Notes: generated by a model from the letters alone, not told the origin. Shown: positions 53,077 through 61,050, counted from the stretch's first letter. The stretch is DNA of 64,000 nucleotides from Flavilitoribacter nigricans DSM 23189 = NBRC 102662 (GCF_002646595.1 NZ_PDUD01000030.1:62001-126000), one strand, 5' to 3'. Program-made: numbers and translations.

Positions 53077-54339
53077 ATGAATAAACGAACATTTCTCAAA
53101 AAATTTACCGCCCTGAGTGTTGGCTCTCCGGCTCTGTTTACCAAGCTGGATGAACTGGTGGACGGCATCGCCCATCTTAGCCCGGACGCAGCCGCTCAGG
53201 ATGAAACTTTCTGGGCGCAGATCCGCAGCGGCTATCGTCTCAAACCCGATTACATCAACCTGGAAAATGGTTATTACTGCTTTGTTCCGCAGGAAACGCT
53301 GGAGAATTTCATCCACCACGTGCGGGAGATCAATTACCAGGGCTCTTACTATATGCGCACAGTGCAGTGGGACAACAAAAAAGCAATGAGCGCCAAACTG
53401 GCCGAACTGGCCGGCTGCGATCCGGAAGAGGTGGTCATCACCCGCAATACGACCGAATCGCTCGACCTGATCATCGGCGGACAACACTGGCAGGCCGGGG
53501 ATGAAGCCGTTATGGCCCTCCAGGATTACGGTGCCATGCTGGATATGTTTGAGCTGCAGGCGCAACGTCACGGGGTAGTCAATAAAAAAGTTTCGGTCCC
53601 CAATCATCCCCGTTCGGACGGCGAGATCGTAGAACTCTACGCCAATGCTATTACCGACAAAACCCGGCTGCTGATGGTCTGCCACCTGGTTAACATCACC
53701 GGACAGGTGCTGCCCATTCGCAAGATCTGTGATATGGCCCACAGCAAGGGGGTCGACGTCATGGTGGACGGTGCCCACGCTTTTGGCCACATCAATTTCA
53801 ACATGCGCGATCTGGATTGCGATTATTACGGGACCAGCCTGCATAAATGGCTCAGCGTCCCCCTCGGCGCCGGTATGCTGTACGTCAAGAAAGGTAAGGT
53901 ACCCGGCATCTGGCCCCTGTTTGCCGAGATGGGACGCAAAGACGATGATATCTTGCGATTGAATCACCTCGGCACCCATCCGGTACATACGGATCTCGCC
54001 ATCGGAAACGCGGTGGAATATCACCAGCGCCTCGGGCCCGACCGGAAGGAAGCCCGGCTGCGCTACCTGCAGCAATACTGGACCAAACAGGTCCGCGATC
54101 TGCCGCACATTGAAGTCAATACGCCCGTAGAACCGCACCGCTCCTGCGGTATCGCCAACGTAGGGGTCAAAGGCATGGAGCCGGCCGAACTGGCGGACAC
54201 CCTTATGAAAAAACACCGGATCTGGACGGTTGCGATCAACCGCCCCGGCGTACGTGGCTGCCGGATCACGCCTAATATCTACACCACGCCGAAAGAATTG
54301 GATGTATTTGTGAATGCCCTCAAGTCGATGGGGGCCTGA
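53077..54339 (+). CDS. Class V aminotransferase-fold PLP enzyme (isopenicillin N epimerase/cysteine desulfurase-like), possibly exported
   Basis: 420 aa. The fold type I features are ITRNTTESLDLIIGG (phosphate region), LMVCHLVNITGQVLPI, the Asp in VMVDGAHAFGHI that contacts the pyridine nitrogen, and the PLP lysine in GTSLHKWLSVPLGAGMLYV. The last element, T-S-x-H-K-W-L, is typical of isopenicillin-N-epimerase-like and selenocysteine-lyase-like relatives. The N-terminus MNKRTFLKKFTALSVGSPALF resembles a Tat-like signal (K-R-x-F-L-K), common in secreted Bacteroidota PLP enzymes. The substrate is probably an amino acid or a derivative, unknown here. A terminator-like hairpin follows. Confidence 0.86.
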   Translation: MNKRTFLKKFTALSVGSPALFTKLDELVDGIAHLSPDAAAQDETFWAQIRSGYRLKPDYINLENGYYCFVPQETLENFIHHVREINYQGSYYMRTVQWDNKKAMSAKLAELAGCDPEEVVITRNTTESLDLIIGGQHWQAGDEAVMALQDYGAMLDMFELQAQRHGVVNKKVSVPNHPRSDGEIVELYANAITDKTRLLMVCHLVNITGQVLPIRKICDMAHSKGVDVMVDGAHAFGHINFNMRDLDCDYYGTSLHKWLSVPLGAGMLYVKKGKVPGIWPLFAEMGRKDDDILRLNHLGTHPVHTDLAIGNAVEYHQRLGPDRKEARLRYLQQYWTKQVRDLPHIEVNTPVEPHRSCGIANVGVKGMEPAELADTLMKKHRIWTVAINRPGVRGCRITPNIYTTPKELDVFVNALKSMGA

Positions 54340-54400
54340 CGGCCGTTAATCCTCCGGATGGAATCCTCATCTTTTTGGGATTTCATCCGGGGGCCGTTTC
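54340..54400 (+). terminator. Rho-independent terminator after the aminotransferase gene
   Basis: The main stem pairs TCCGGATGGAATCC (54353-54366) with 54378-54391 with one mismatch, and an outer CGGCC/GGCCG arm extends it. A T-rich stretch follows (gtttctt). Confidence 0.5.
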
Positions 54401-54452
54401 TTCAAGAAAAGATCAGCCTGTGGGCCAACTCTTATTCCGTATCTACGCATCC

Positions 54453-54866
54453 CTATATGAATAGGCTAAATCCTTCGGAAAACTCAAATGCTCCTCTAAT
54501 TTCTGATTCAATTTTATTTTTCAAAGTTTCTGAAACAAATAGCTGATAGTGGTACTGCCATACACTTCGCTCATTTTCGTTGGTTATTTTGATCTTTTCA
54601 GGATCGATATGTTCTTTTATGATTAACTCATAAAATCCGTTCCATTCTTCATTTGTAGACTTTCGAATGATTTTTATTGGTCTTATTTCGACTTCATCTG
54701 CGAGAAGCTCCTCAAAAGCAACAACTAATTCTTTGCTGACAATGGTATAATCTGAACCGGTCATGATTGGCATCAACTTATCGTACTCAATGATCCTAAA
54801 AGTGTCATCGTCAACTTTCCATAAGTTGATGCGAGAAATTTCCTTATTGGATGTGTGGTAAATCAT
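54453..54866 (-). CDS. Possible immunity-type protein (DUF1629/Imm11-like)
   Basis: 137 aa, no signal or membrane segment. The central part TIVSKELVVAFEELLADEVEIRPIKII followed by EEWNGFYELII resembles the core of DUF1629/Imm11 proteins (S-x-x-L-x-x-L-L ... V-x-F/I-x-P-V-x-I), which protect against polymorphic toxins. Match is by eye and moderate. The gene is much more AT-rich than its left neighbours and sits in an island next to the tRNA array. No toxin gene with a recognisable domain is adjacent; the neighbour upstream encodes a PD-(D/E)xK-like protein. It could also be an orphan immunity gene. Confidence 0.6.
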   Translation of the reverse strand: MIYHTSNKEISRINLWKVDDDTFRIIEYDKLMPIMTGSDYTIVSKELVVAFEELLADEVEIRPIKIIRKSTNEEWNGFYELIIKEHIDPEKIKITNENERSVWQYHYQLFVSETLKNKIESEIRGAFEFSEGFSLFI

Positions 54867-54923
54867 TTTTTTTGACTAAGTTCCGCTAGACAATCGGTCG
54901 CACCTACAGCAATGACTGAGTGG

Positions 54924-55670
54924 CTAGAGGCTATTATATGATACCTCATTATGAAGTTCAAAATATTTTTGTGTCAGAGATTCGAAAATAAAGACTCGGT
55001 CAAATGCAAAGTCATATATATGTCTAATAACCTCTTTTCTAATCTCAAAACTTCCAGATCCCTTTCTGCTATTTAATACAAGGAGTAACCATATCTTTTT
55101 GCAACTTTTAAGGTAAGAATTTCTTTTTGCCTCCTTTTTGTCGATCGCTTCTTGAATAGAATCTATTTCTAGATTTGGCACCCATATCGAATCATTATAG
55201 CTCCAAACTACTTTATCATAATTTATGATCCTTTCGATAGAAAAACGTGTAATGCCAAAGCGTTCAATATTCATTGAATCTGACGAATTATAATATGCAC
55301 CTTTTTGCGGTATGTGATTAGCTATGAAATTAACCAAATTCTCTGCGACCACCCATGAATTATTTTTAGACACATAGTAATTTCCTGAGAAATAAACTGA
55401 TACGTGAGCAGAGGGTAGCCCAATTGTATTCCAAATACTTGTGGCATTACTTATAATGCGCTCCCAACTTCCCTCAAACTTTACCCGAAGCTCACCTTCT
55501 TGCGCTTGGTTAAAAACTTGGGTCACTTCAATTCCAGTTAGAGGATTAATTTGGATAATTGCATCAGGTTCTTCAAATTCTTTTACAGCATCTTTTAAAT
55601 CTGGATTCAAAGATTTAACGAATATTCGAACGAATTCAAACTCCAAATTTTTCTTCGATTGTGGGTCCAT
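54924..55670 (-). CDS. Hypothetical protein with a PD-(D/E)xK-like nuclease core
   Basis: 248 aa from the ATG at 55670; a further ATG 13 codons upstream is open. The segment EFEEPDAIIQINPLTGIEVTQVF (residues about 31-53) has the P-D-x(n)-G-I-E-V-T pattern of PD-(D/E)xK-superfamily nucleases (D, then E-x-K/T across a hairpin), with an upstream helix bearing Glu residues. The remainder is helical and beta mix with no recognised domain. AT-rich composition and island context next to the tRNA array suggest transfer. A nuclease role, for example in defence, is inference. It starts 57 bases upstream of the immunity-like gene and shares its strand. Confidence 0.6.
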   Translation of the reverse strand: MDPQSKKNLEFEFVRIFVKSLNPDLKDAVKEFEEPDAIIQINPLTGIEVTQVFNQAQEGELRVKFEGSWERIISNATSIWNTIGLPSAHVSVYFSGNYYVSKNNSWVVAENLVNFIANHIPQKGAYYNSSDSMNIERFGITRFSIERIINYDKVVWSYNDSIWVPNLEIDSIQEAIDKKEAKRNSYLKSCKKIWLLLVLNSRKGSGSFEIRKEVIRHIYDFAFDRVFIFESLTQKYFELHNEVSYNSL

Positions 55671-56113
55671 AAAAATCAAATAACCGTAAGTATATCGGCT
55701 ATGCCGCAATTACTGAAAGCATAGACAGATAGTGCAATGCTTTTTATAATTTCAATTTTAGCTCGTCCTTTTGGGCCGAGATCGAAATAAAAATGTTAGA
55801 AAAAAATAGCGAATCAAAGCTATAGGCAGTGAAACCCATCCGTTAGATTCCATTAAATATTATCATTTGATTAATGATGAAGATAGGCAGGTTTTTGCGG
55901 TCCTAAAGCGCCCTGTTCAACCTTTTTTGAGTTTAATGTTATAAATCCGAATCATTCTATTATAGACCAAACATTAGCTTTTCAATCTGTACTAATAGAA
56001 AATCGGTTTAGTTCTGAAGGATTAAACCAAGTTGAGTGCAGCACATATTGATATTGAAGAATATTGTAAATCAGGAAGCTCGGTACTTTTTTAATTAAAG
56101 CTGCCTTAATCTG
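55671..56113. other. AT-rich gene-free stretch between the island genes and the tRNA array
   Basis: 443 AT-rich bases. I see no ORF over 60 codons worth listing, no terminator and no clear direct repeats flanking the island. It could be eroded sequence left by past insertions. The tRNA array ends at its right edge with tRNA-Glu, and no CCA-type attachment-site duplicate was recognised. Confidence 0.4.
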
Positions 56114-56186
56114 CACTCCCGACGGGAATCGAACCCGTATCGCCTGATAGAAAGTCAGGTATCCTAAGCCGTTAGACGACGGGAGC
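56114..56186 (-). tRNA. tRNA-Glu (anticodon TTC)
   Basis: 73 nt. Acceptor GCTCCCG pairs with CGGGAGT (G1 opposite T72), T-loop GGTTCGATTCC, anticodon loop CTTTCTA between CCTGA and TCAGG. Discriminator G73 fits Glu. T37 in the loop (CTTTCTA) is unusual for Glu, which normally has a purine there. Confidence 0.85.
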
Positions 56187-56221
56187 AATATGTTACACAA
56201 GCAATTCTTAATAACGCTCAG

Positions 56222-56293
56222 CAACCCGGGCAAGGATCGAACTTGCATTCCCTGGCTCAAAACCAGGTGTCTTAGCCGTTAGACGACCGGGCA
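56222..56293 (-). tRNA. tRNA-Gln (anticodon TTG)
   Basis: 72 nt. Anticodon loop TTTTGAG within CCTGG/CCAGG, T-loop TTCGATC. The acceptor end is weak: T1 faces T72 and G2 faces T71. Gln tRNAs do favour a weak first pair, so this is compatible, but it is a divergent copy. Confidence 0.8.
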
Positions 56294-56314
56294 ATCATGC
56301 AGTTTCCCGCAGTG

Positions 56315-56388
56315 TACCTCAGGAGGGATTCGAACCCCCAACATCCCCGGTCTGAGCGGGACGCCTCTTCCAATTGGGCTACTGAGGT
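56315..56388 (-). tRNA. Class I tRNA with anticodon CAG (nominally Leu), atypical
   Basis: 74 nt. Acceptor ACCTCAG pairs fully with CTGAGGT, discriminator A. Anticodon arm TCCCG-CTCAGAC-CGGGG gives CAG, which would be leucine. But leucine tRNAs carry a long variable arm, and this gene has only five bases there (ATGTT). Identity is therefore uncertain. Confidence 0.68.
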
Positions 56389-56454
56389 AGATTATTAAGA
56401 TGCTGTTTACCATTTGACGGCCACCAGGGCGATCCGGTATGGTAATCCAATTTG

Positions 56455-56540
56455 GGGGAAAGACAGGATTTGAACCTGCAAGGCCAGTTAAGGCACCGAA
56501 TTTACAGTCCGGGACGCTACCAGTTACGCGCTACTTTCCC
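56455..56540 (-). tRNA. tRNA-Tyr (anticodon GTA)
   Basis: 86 nt with a long variable arm, as bacterial Tyr tRNAs have. Anticodon loop CTGTAAA in CCGGA/TTCGG, acceptor GGGAAAG with CTTTCCC. The discriminator reads C instead of the usual A. Confidence 0.82.
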
Positions 56541-56599
56541 GTATTTATACTCGACGCAAAGTGGTTTGGGAAGTCCAAACTACTTTTACGTCAGTATAG

Positions 56600-56684
56600 T
56601 CGCGGAGATGGGACTCGAACCCACGAGGCACAAAGGCAGAAGCTTATGAGACTTCCCCGATACCAACTTCGGACACTCCGCAAT
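56600..56684 (-). tRNA. Class II tRNA with anticodon CAT, atypical
   Basis: About 83-85 nt with a long variable arm (TGCCTTTGTGCC region). Anticodon arm GAAGT-CTCATAA-GCTTC gives CAT. Canonical CAT tRNAs (Met, initiator Met, Ile2) are all class I. D-loop GAAGTTGGTAT resembles leucine tRNAs and the discriminator is A, so it could be charged with leucine. Ends are approximate by one or two bases. Confidence 0.62.
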
Positions 56685-56689
56685 ATTAG

Positions 56690-56761
56690 TGGCAACCCGG
56701 GTGTCGAACCCTGCCCTTCCCGGCTTCAACGGGACGCTCTCACCCCGAGAGCTTGATTGCC
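56690..56761 (-). tRNA. tRNA-Phe-like (anticodon GAA), divergent
   Basis: 72 nt. Anticodon arm TCCCG-TTGAAGC-CGGGA gives GAA. Acceptor GGCAATC pairs with GGTTGCC. The T arm is one base short or contains a mismatch, position 8 is A, and the loop ends GC where Phe tRNAs normally have AA. It may be a degenerate gene. Confidence 0.62.
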
Positions 56762-56770
56762 AATTCTCAA

Positions 56771-56869
56771 CGTGTTGATGTGTTAAGGTGCTAAAGTTTG
56801 CATGTTGGTAGGCGTTGATCCCATCAGTTTTCAACTACTAACCTTCACACATCAACACTTCAACACATC
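56771..56869. repeat. Inverted CAACAC-type repeats in the tRNA array spacer
   Basis: ACCTTCACACATCAACAC at 56841-56858 is complementary, with one mismatch, to 56772-56789 and continues CTTCAACACATC to 56869. The spacer between Phe and His tRNAs is unusually long (about 120 bases) and mostly made of this. The same motif is at 25977-25998. Confidence 0.55.
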
Positions 56870-56884
56870 CGCACATGACGCTTG

Positions 56885-56956
56885 GGTGAACCCGGGACTC
56901 GAACCCTGTTCTCTAGAACCACAATCTGGTGTTTTACCCGATAAACTAGATCCACC
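56885..56956 (-). tRNA. tRNA-His (anticodon GTG)
   Basis: 72 nt with the extra G at -1 facing C73, the histidine identity pair. Acceptor GTGGATC/GGTTCAC, anticodon loop TTGTGGT. One mismatch in the anticodon stem (C opposite A). Confidence 0.82.
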
Positions 56957-57007
56957 GTTAATGACTCACAATTGCAATGATCGCATGGCTGCGAATGATC
57001 CTCAAAG

Positions 57008-57080
57008 TGCAAGAGATCCGATTCGAACGAATACCTACACGGTCCCAAACCGCGCGCTCTGGCCATTAAGCTACTCCTGC
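57008..57080 (-). tRNA. tRNA-Pro (anticodon TGG)
   Basis: 73 nt. Acceptor GCAGGAG/CTCTTGC, anticodon loop TTTGGGA in CGCGG/CCGTG, T-loop TTCGAAT, discriminator A. Confidence 0.83.
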
Positions 57081-57088
57081 ATAATCAG

Positions 57089-57160
57089 CGGTGACGACGA
57101 GATTCGAACCCGTAACTTGAGGATAGACAATCCCCTGCTCTACCATTGAACTACGCCACC
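57089..57160 (-). tRNA. tRNA-Asp (anticodon GTC)
   Basis: 72 nt. Acceptor GGTGGCG/CGTCACC, anticodon loop TTGTCTA in GGGGA/TCCTC, discriminator G as for Asp. T37 is odd, as in the Glu gene. It is the first gene in the transcription direction of the array. Confidence 0.84.
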
Positions 57161-57629
57161 TGAATACTAAATAGGTCCGAAATGATCTTGGAAAAAAACA
57201 GACTACGAGCGAAAACTAAGAGAAAATGAAAATGGTTTTGCCGCAGTTGTTTTCCACAACCGCGGGCAAAAAGCACGAGGTTGTTAGAACCTTTCGGGAT
57301 AGCGATGATCATGAAAATCCGGGAGGACCGGTTCCATACCATATTGATCCAGCCCCTCCGGTAGCAGACCACCGGATAGTTGTTCCTGAGCAGGAAAAAA
57401 GCTGATATGATATTGCATAAAGATCATCGAAGTAGGTTGATTATTTATTTCGAACATTACAACTGTAAGACCCTGTTGGATAGTTCCGGCAGGTATATAT
57501 TTTTTTAAGAAAAATTTGATTTCAAAGCAGATGGAAAGATCGATTCAATTGATAACGAACATGTTGCCTTAAAATAATGGTTATAAAAGTGACAAATGCT
57601 TATTCCCTTTACTGATCTAAATATATTAT
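57161..57629. other. Gene-free stretch upstream of the tRNA array and the DUF1206 gene
   Basis: 469 bases between the divergent tRNA array and DUF1206 gene. A hairpin pairs CCGCAGTTGT with ACAACCGCGG (57241-57265, one mismatch). No further tRNA-like cloverleaf and no ORF of interest. The promoter of the tRNA array should lie just right of 57160, but no clear box stands out. Confidence 0.4.
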
Positions 57630-58430
57630 ATGAGTACTGTAGCTACTTTATCAAACGACTGGAAACGAAATTTTTACATTTTTGGACATATAGCGAAAGG
57701 TGTGGTTTATTCTGCTTTGGGCGGAGTGGCGCTGGCCGCTGTGATCGGAGAAGCTTCCGGTCCCGGTGGGATGAAGGATGTTATCCGCTGGATCCAGAAT
57801 CAGCCCTTTGGTCAGATCCTGTTGGTGCTGATCGCAATCGGTTTATTTTCTTACTGTGCCTGGCGCTGGATTAAATCGCTGGAAGATACCGGCAACGAAG
57901 GCAACGATGCCGAAGGTCTGGTCAAGCGTACGGGCTATGCCGCCAGTGGTACCGCCTACGGATTGCTCGGCGTTTACGCCATTACTCTGCTTACCGGCAG
58001 TAGTTCCGGTGGTAGTTCAAAACAGGATATGCTGGGACAGATCCTACAGGAGTCCTGGGGCCAGATCGTGGTCGGTATTATCGCACTGATTCTGGTCGGT
58101 GTCGGTATTTATCAATTGAATAAAGGCCTGAAAGAGAAATATATGGAAGATATTAATCACACCGGTGTAAGTAGTCAGGAACGTCAATTGTATCGCAACT
58201 TCGGAAAAGCCGGTTTCATTAGCCGGTCGGTAGTATACGGTATTATGGCTTATTTCCTCGGCCGCGTTGCACTCACCAGTGATCCTTCCCAATACCGGGG
58301 CGTTGAAGGCGTACTTGAATATCTGGGCGGACAGACCATGGGCACTATTTTAGTGGCTCTGGTAGCATTAGGCCTTTTGTTGTACGGCCTGTTCATGTTC
58401 GTCAAAGCTAAATACCCCCAGGTATCCTAA
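57630..58430 (+). CDS. DUF1206 membrane protein
   Basis: 266 aa with six predicted transmembrane helices in three repeats of two. Each repeat opens with a Gly-rich amphipathic start (HIAKGVVYSALGGVALAA, KRTGYAASGTAYGLLGVYAI, GKAGFISRSVVYGIMAYFL) and ends with a second helix (ILLVLIAIGLFSYCAWRW, IVVGIIALILVGVGIYQL, ILVALVALGLLLYGLFM). That triple pattern defines DUF1206, inner-membrane proteins of unknown function found in many bacteria. No neighbours share a pathway. A good terminator follows. Confidence 0.92.
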   Translation: MSTVATLSNDWKRNFYIFGHIAKGVVYSALGGVALAAVIGEASGPGGMKDVIRWIQNQPFGQILLVLIAIGLFSYCAWRWIKSLEDTGNEGNDAEGLVKRTGYAASGTAYGLLGVYAITLLTGSSSGGSSKQDMLGQILQESWGQIVVGIIALILVGVGIYQLNKGLKEKYMEDINHTGVSSQERQLYRNFGKAGFISRSVVYGIMAYFLGRVALTSDPSQYRGVEGVLEYLGGQTMGTILVALVALGLLLYGLFMFVKAKYPQVS

Positions 58431-58458
58431 ACACGAATTAGGTATAAATCTTATCATC

Positions 58459-58501
58459 ATCCTTCGTCTCGGTGTCTAATCCGGAACGAAGGATTTTTTT
58501 T
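58459..58501 (+). terminator. Rho-independent terminator after the DUF1206 gene
   Basis: Nine-base stem atccttcgt (58459-58467) with acgaaggat (58486-58494), then eight T (58494-58501). Confidence 0.85.
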
Positions 58502-58661
58502 GCTTCCAATTTTTATTTTTCCTTTCCGGATCTCATTCACCACAATTGACCAGAGGGGTTGTACCTTTATAAAAACAACCCTTTATAGGCTGAATCTCCA
58601 ACCGCCCGTTGCAAGCGTGTGCGTGTTATCAGCTATCCTGATTAACCCTAAATTGTGTAAA

Positions 58662-60365
58662 ATGAGATACGCTTTCCTATTACTGTTCTTTTGTTTACAA
58701 TCCTTACTCTGTGCCCAAACCGACCTGTCCGATGAGGTTGTCAAAAATATTCAGGCCCGGATCGATAATGGTTACAGTCCCAGTATCGCAATTGGGGTGA
58801 TCGACGCCGACGGACCTCGGTATTATACTTTCGGTACTGCTACCATTGGCGGAGAAGCTGTCGATGAACATACCATCTACGAGATCGGCTCTATTTCGAA
58901 AACTTTCACAGGAATTTTATTGGCTCAAATGGTAAAAGAAGGTAAAATGGAACTGGATGATCCGGTTAAGAAATACCTACCGGAATCCGTAACGATGCCA
59001 ATGTGGGGAGAGCAATACATTACTTTGGGGCATTTGTCGGATCATACGTCCTCGCTTACCCGGTTGCCGGATAACATGGAACCGGCGGACAGGGCCAATC
59101 CCTACGCCGACTATACCGTAGAGCAGATGTACCATTTCTTAAAGAATCATCAGCTGCGTCGGGAGATAGGTTCGGAATACGAATACTCAAATCTGGCCCA
59201 GGGCCTTCTGGGCCATGTACTGGCGAGAAGCGCTGCGAAATCCTACGAGGAATTGATGCTCGAAAAGATCGCGAAGCCACTCGGCCTGCAGGAAACCACT
59301 ATCACCCTGAACCCATCCCAGCGGGAACAGTTGGCCCCGGGCCACCGCATGGGTAGACCAGTGTCTAACTGGGACATCCCCACACTGGCCGGCGCCGGAG
59401 CCATTCGCAGCTCGCTCCACGATATGCTCCTTTATCTATCGGCCAATCTGGGGCTGCAAAAGAGTGATCTTTACCCGGCAATGCAACTGTCCCACCAGGC
59501 CCGGCACGATAAAGCCGGCAATAACCGGGTGGGACTGGGATGGCATATTACCGAAGGTTCGGAAGGGGACGTGATCTGGCACAACGGAGGCACCGGAGGG
59601 TACCGGACTTTTGCGGGTTTTGTGAATGAATCCGGTAAAGGCGTTGTGGTACTCACCAACTCTACCAAAGGAGCCGATGATATCGGTTTTCATCTGCTTA
59701 ATCCCGGGGCGGAACTAATCGAAGTGAAAAAATCTCTGGCAGTGACTGTCAAAAATGCCATTGAGGCGGAAGGTGCCGAAGATGCCTGGCCGACTTATAT
59801 GCGGATTAAAAAGACAGATCTGAAATCTTATGATCTCAATGAAAATGAAATAAATAATCTCGGCTATTACTACTTGGAAAGTGGTAATACTCCGGCAGCC
59901 GTTGCGGTGTTCAAGATCAACACGGATGCTTTTCCGGAATCTTCTAACGTATACGACAGCTACGGAGAAGCGCTGATGAAGGACGGACAGAACGAAGCGG
60001 CCATCAAAAACTACCAGCAATCGTTAAAACTTAATCCCGCTAACAGCAATGCCGTCGACATGCTGGCTAAGATGGGCGCTAAACCGGAATTGGAGGAAGT
60101 AACCGTTGACAAAGCTACTTTGCAAACCTATGTCGGAACTTATCAGTTGCAACCGGGCTTCAATATAGTCATTAGCCGGGAGGGCCCGCAGCTATTCGGG
60201 CAGGCTACCGGCCAGGAGAAATTTGCATTATACGCCAAATCCGAAACGGAATTCTACCTCAAAGTAGTGAACGCACAGGTACAATTCATGGTCAAGGACG
60301 GTAAAGTCGAAAGCCTGACACTTTTTCAGGGTGGACAGGAACTCAACGGTAAAAAAGTGAAATGA
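58662..60365 (+). CDS. Exported class C beta-lactamase-like serine hydrolase with TPR and C-terminal domain
   Basis: 567 aa from the ATG at 58662, giving a signal peptide (ends LLCAQ); the open frame upstream to 58500 starts inside the preceding terminator region and lacks a signal. Motifs are S77-I-S-K80 (GSISKTFTGIL), Y175-S-N177 (YEYSNLAQGLL) and the HNGGTGGY box near residue 330 that replaces KTG. Residues about 420-510 are TPR-like (NEAAIKNYQQSLKLNP), and the tail (LQTYVGTYQLQPGFNIVI) is the small DUF3471-type barrel often found here. These enzymes are esterases, DD-peptidases or D-aminopeptidases more often than resistance enzymes. Periplasmic or surface. Confidence 0.9.
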   Translation: MRYAFLLLFFCLQSLLCAQTDLSDEVVKNIQARIDNGYSPSIAIGVIDADGPRYYTFGTATIGGEAVDEHTIYEIGSISKTFTGILLAQMVKEGKMELDDPVKKYLPESVTMPMWGEQYITLGHLSDHTSSLTRLPDNMEPADRANPYADYTVEQMYHFLKNHQLRREIGSEYEYSNLAQGLLGHVLARSAAKSYEELMLEKIAKPLGLQETTITLNPSQREQLAPGHRMGRPVSNWDIPTLAGAGAIRSSLHDMLLYLSANLGLQKSDLYPAMQLSHQARHDKAGNNRVGLGWHITEGSEGDVIWHNGGTGGYRTFAGFVNESGKGVVVLTNSTKGADDIGFHLLNPGAELIEVKKSLAVTVKNAIEAEGAEDAWPTYMRIKKTDLKSYDLNENEINNLGYYYLESGNTPAAVAVFKINTDAFPESSNVYDSYGEALMKDGQNEAAIKNYQQSLKLNPANSNAVDMLAKMGAKPELEEVTVDKATLQTYVGTYQLQPGFNIVISREGPQLFGQATGQEKFALYAKSETEFYLKVVNAQVQFMVKDGKVESLTLFQGGQELNGKKVK

Positions 60366-60421
60366 TCTCTTTCCTGCTTATCGACCTATTTACAAAAGCT
60401 CTTAAATAATATCTCATTACC

Positions 60422-61039
60422 ATGTTTATAAGATCTCTATTCTTCATTGCGGCGATAACCTTCAGTTTTGCCAACAGCATCCACGCCCAAATTGCCGAAA
60501 AGGCGGAAGATGTTGCCCCGCTGCTGGTCGGTGAAACCTTTCCCAACATCGAAGTAATCGGTACGGACGAGCAAACCATCGGATTCTTGGAAGTGCTTGG
60601 TAAAAAGCCGACCGTTCTGATCTTTTACCGGGGCGGATGGTGTCCGTACTGCAGCGCTCATCTGCAGGATTTAGGGGAGATTGAATTGGACATTATTGAG
60701 CTGGGTTATCAGGTCATTGCCGTGAGCCCGGACCGCATCGACAAACTGAAGGATATCGAACTCATGGATGACATCAACTACCGTCTGTATTCAGATGCTT
60801 CGGGTGAATTAATGCAGGCTACTGGGATCGCTTTTAAAGCACCGGAACGTTACGGAGAACGACTACTAGATTGGTCAGGTGGGAAAAATGATGGGTTCTT
60901 ACCGGTGCCTTCCGTATTTATTGTCAATCAGGAAGGGCTGATCGAATTTGAGTACATCAATCCCAACTATAAGCAGCGTATGAGCGGCGCTTTGTTGCTG
61001 GCAGTATTACGGGTATTGAAAGCAGAATCCGATGAATGA
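60422..61039 (+). CDS. Exported peroxiredoxin-like/AhpC-TSA redoxin
   Basis: 205 aa, with a signal peptide (ends SIHAQ). Thioredoxin fold with the active site RGGWCPYCSAHL, Cys74 and Cys77, and the fold elements TVLIFYRGG, IAVSPD and VPSVFIVNQEG. The C-P-Y-C dithiol is like glutaredoxin and the ResA/AhpC-TSA type. The spacing RGGWCPYC is that of the 'peroxiredoxin-like family protein' group. A periplasmic disulfide reductase or peroxidase role is likely. It follows the serine-hydrolase gene by 56 bases, so co-transcription is possible. Ends at a strong bidirectional hairpin. Confidence 0.9.
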   Translation: MFIRSLFFIAAITFSFANSIHAQIAEKAEDVAPLLVGETFPNIEVIGTDEQTIGFLEVLGKKPTVLIFYRGGWCPYCSAHLQDLGEIELDIIELGYQVIAVSPDRIDKLKDIELMDDINYRLYSDASGELMQATGIAFKAPERYGERLLDWSGGKNDGFLPVPSVFIVNQEGLIEFEYINPNYKQRMSGALLLAVLRVLKAESDE

Positions 61040-61050
61040 CCTATGGATAT

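Noticed and set aside
56390-56454. Possible tenth tRNA between the CAG and Tyr genes
   Set aside because: No T-loop TTCRANY and no closing acceptor stem can be found.
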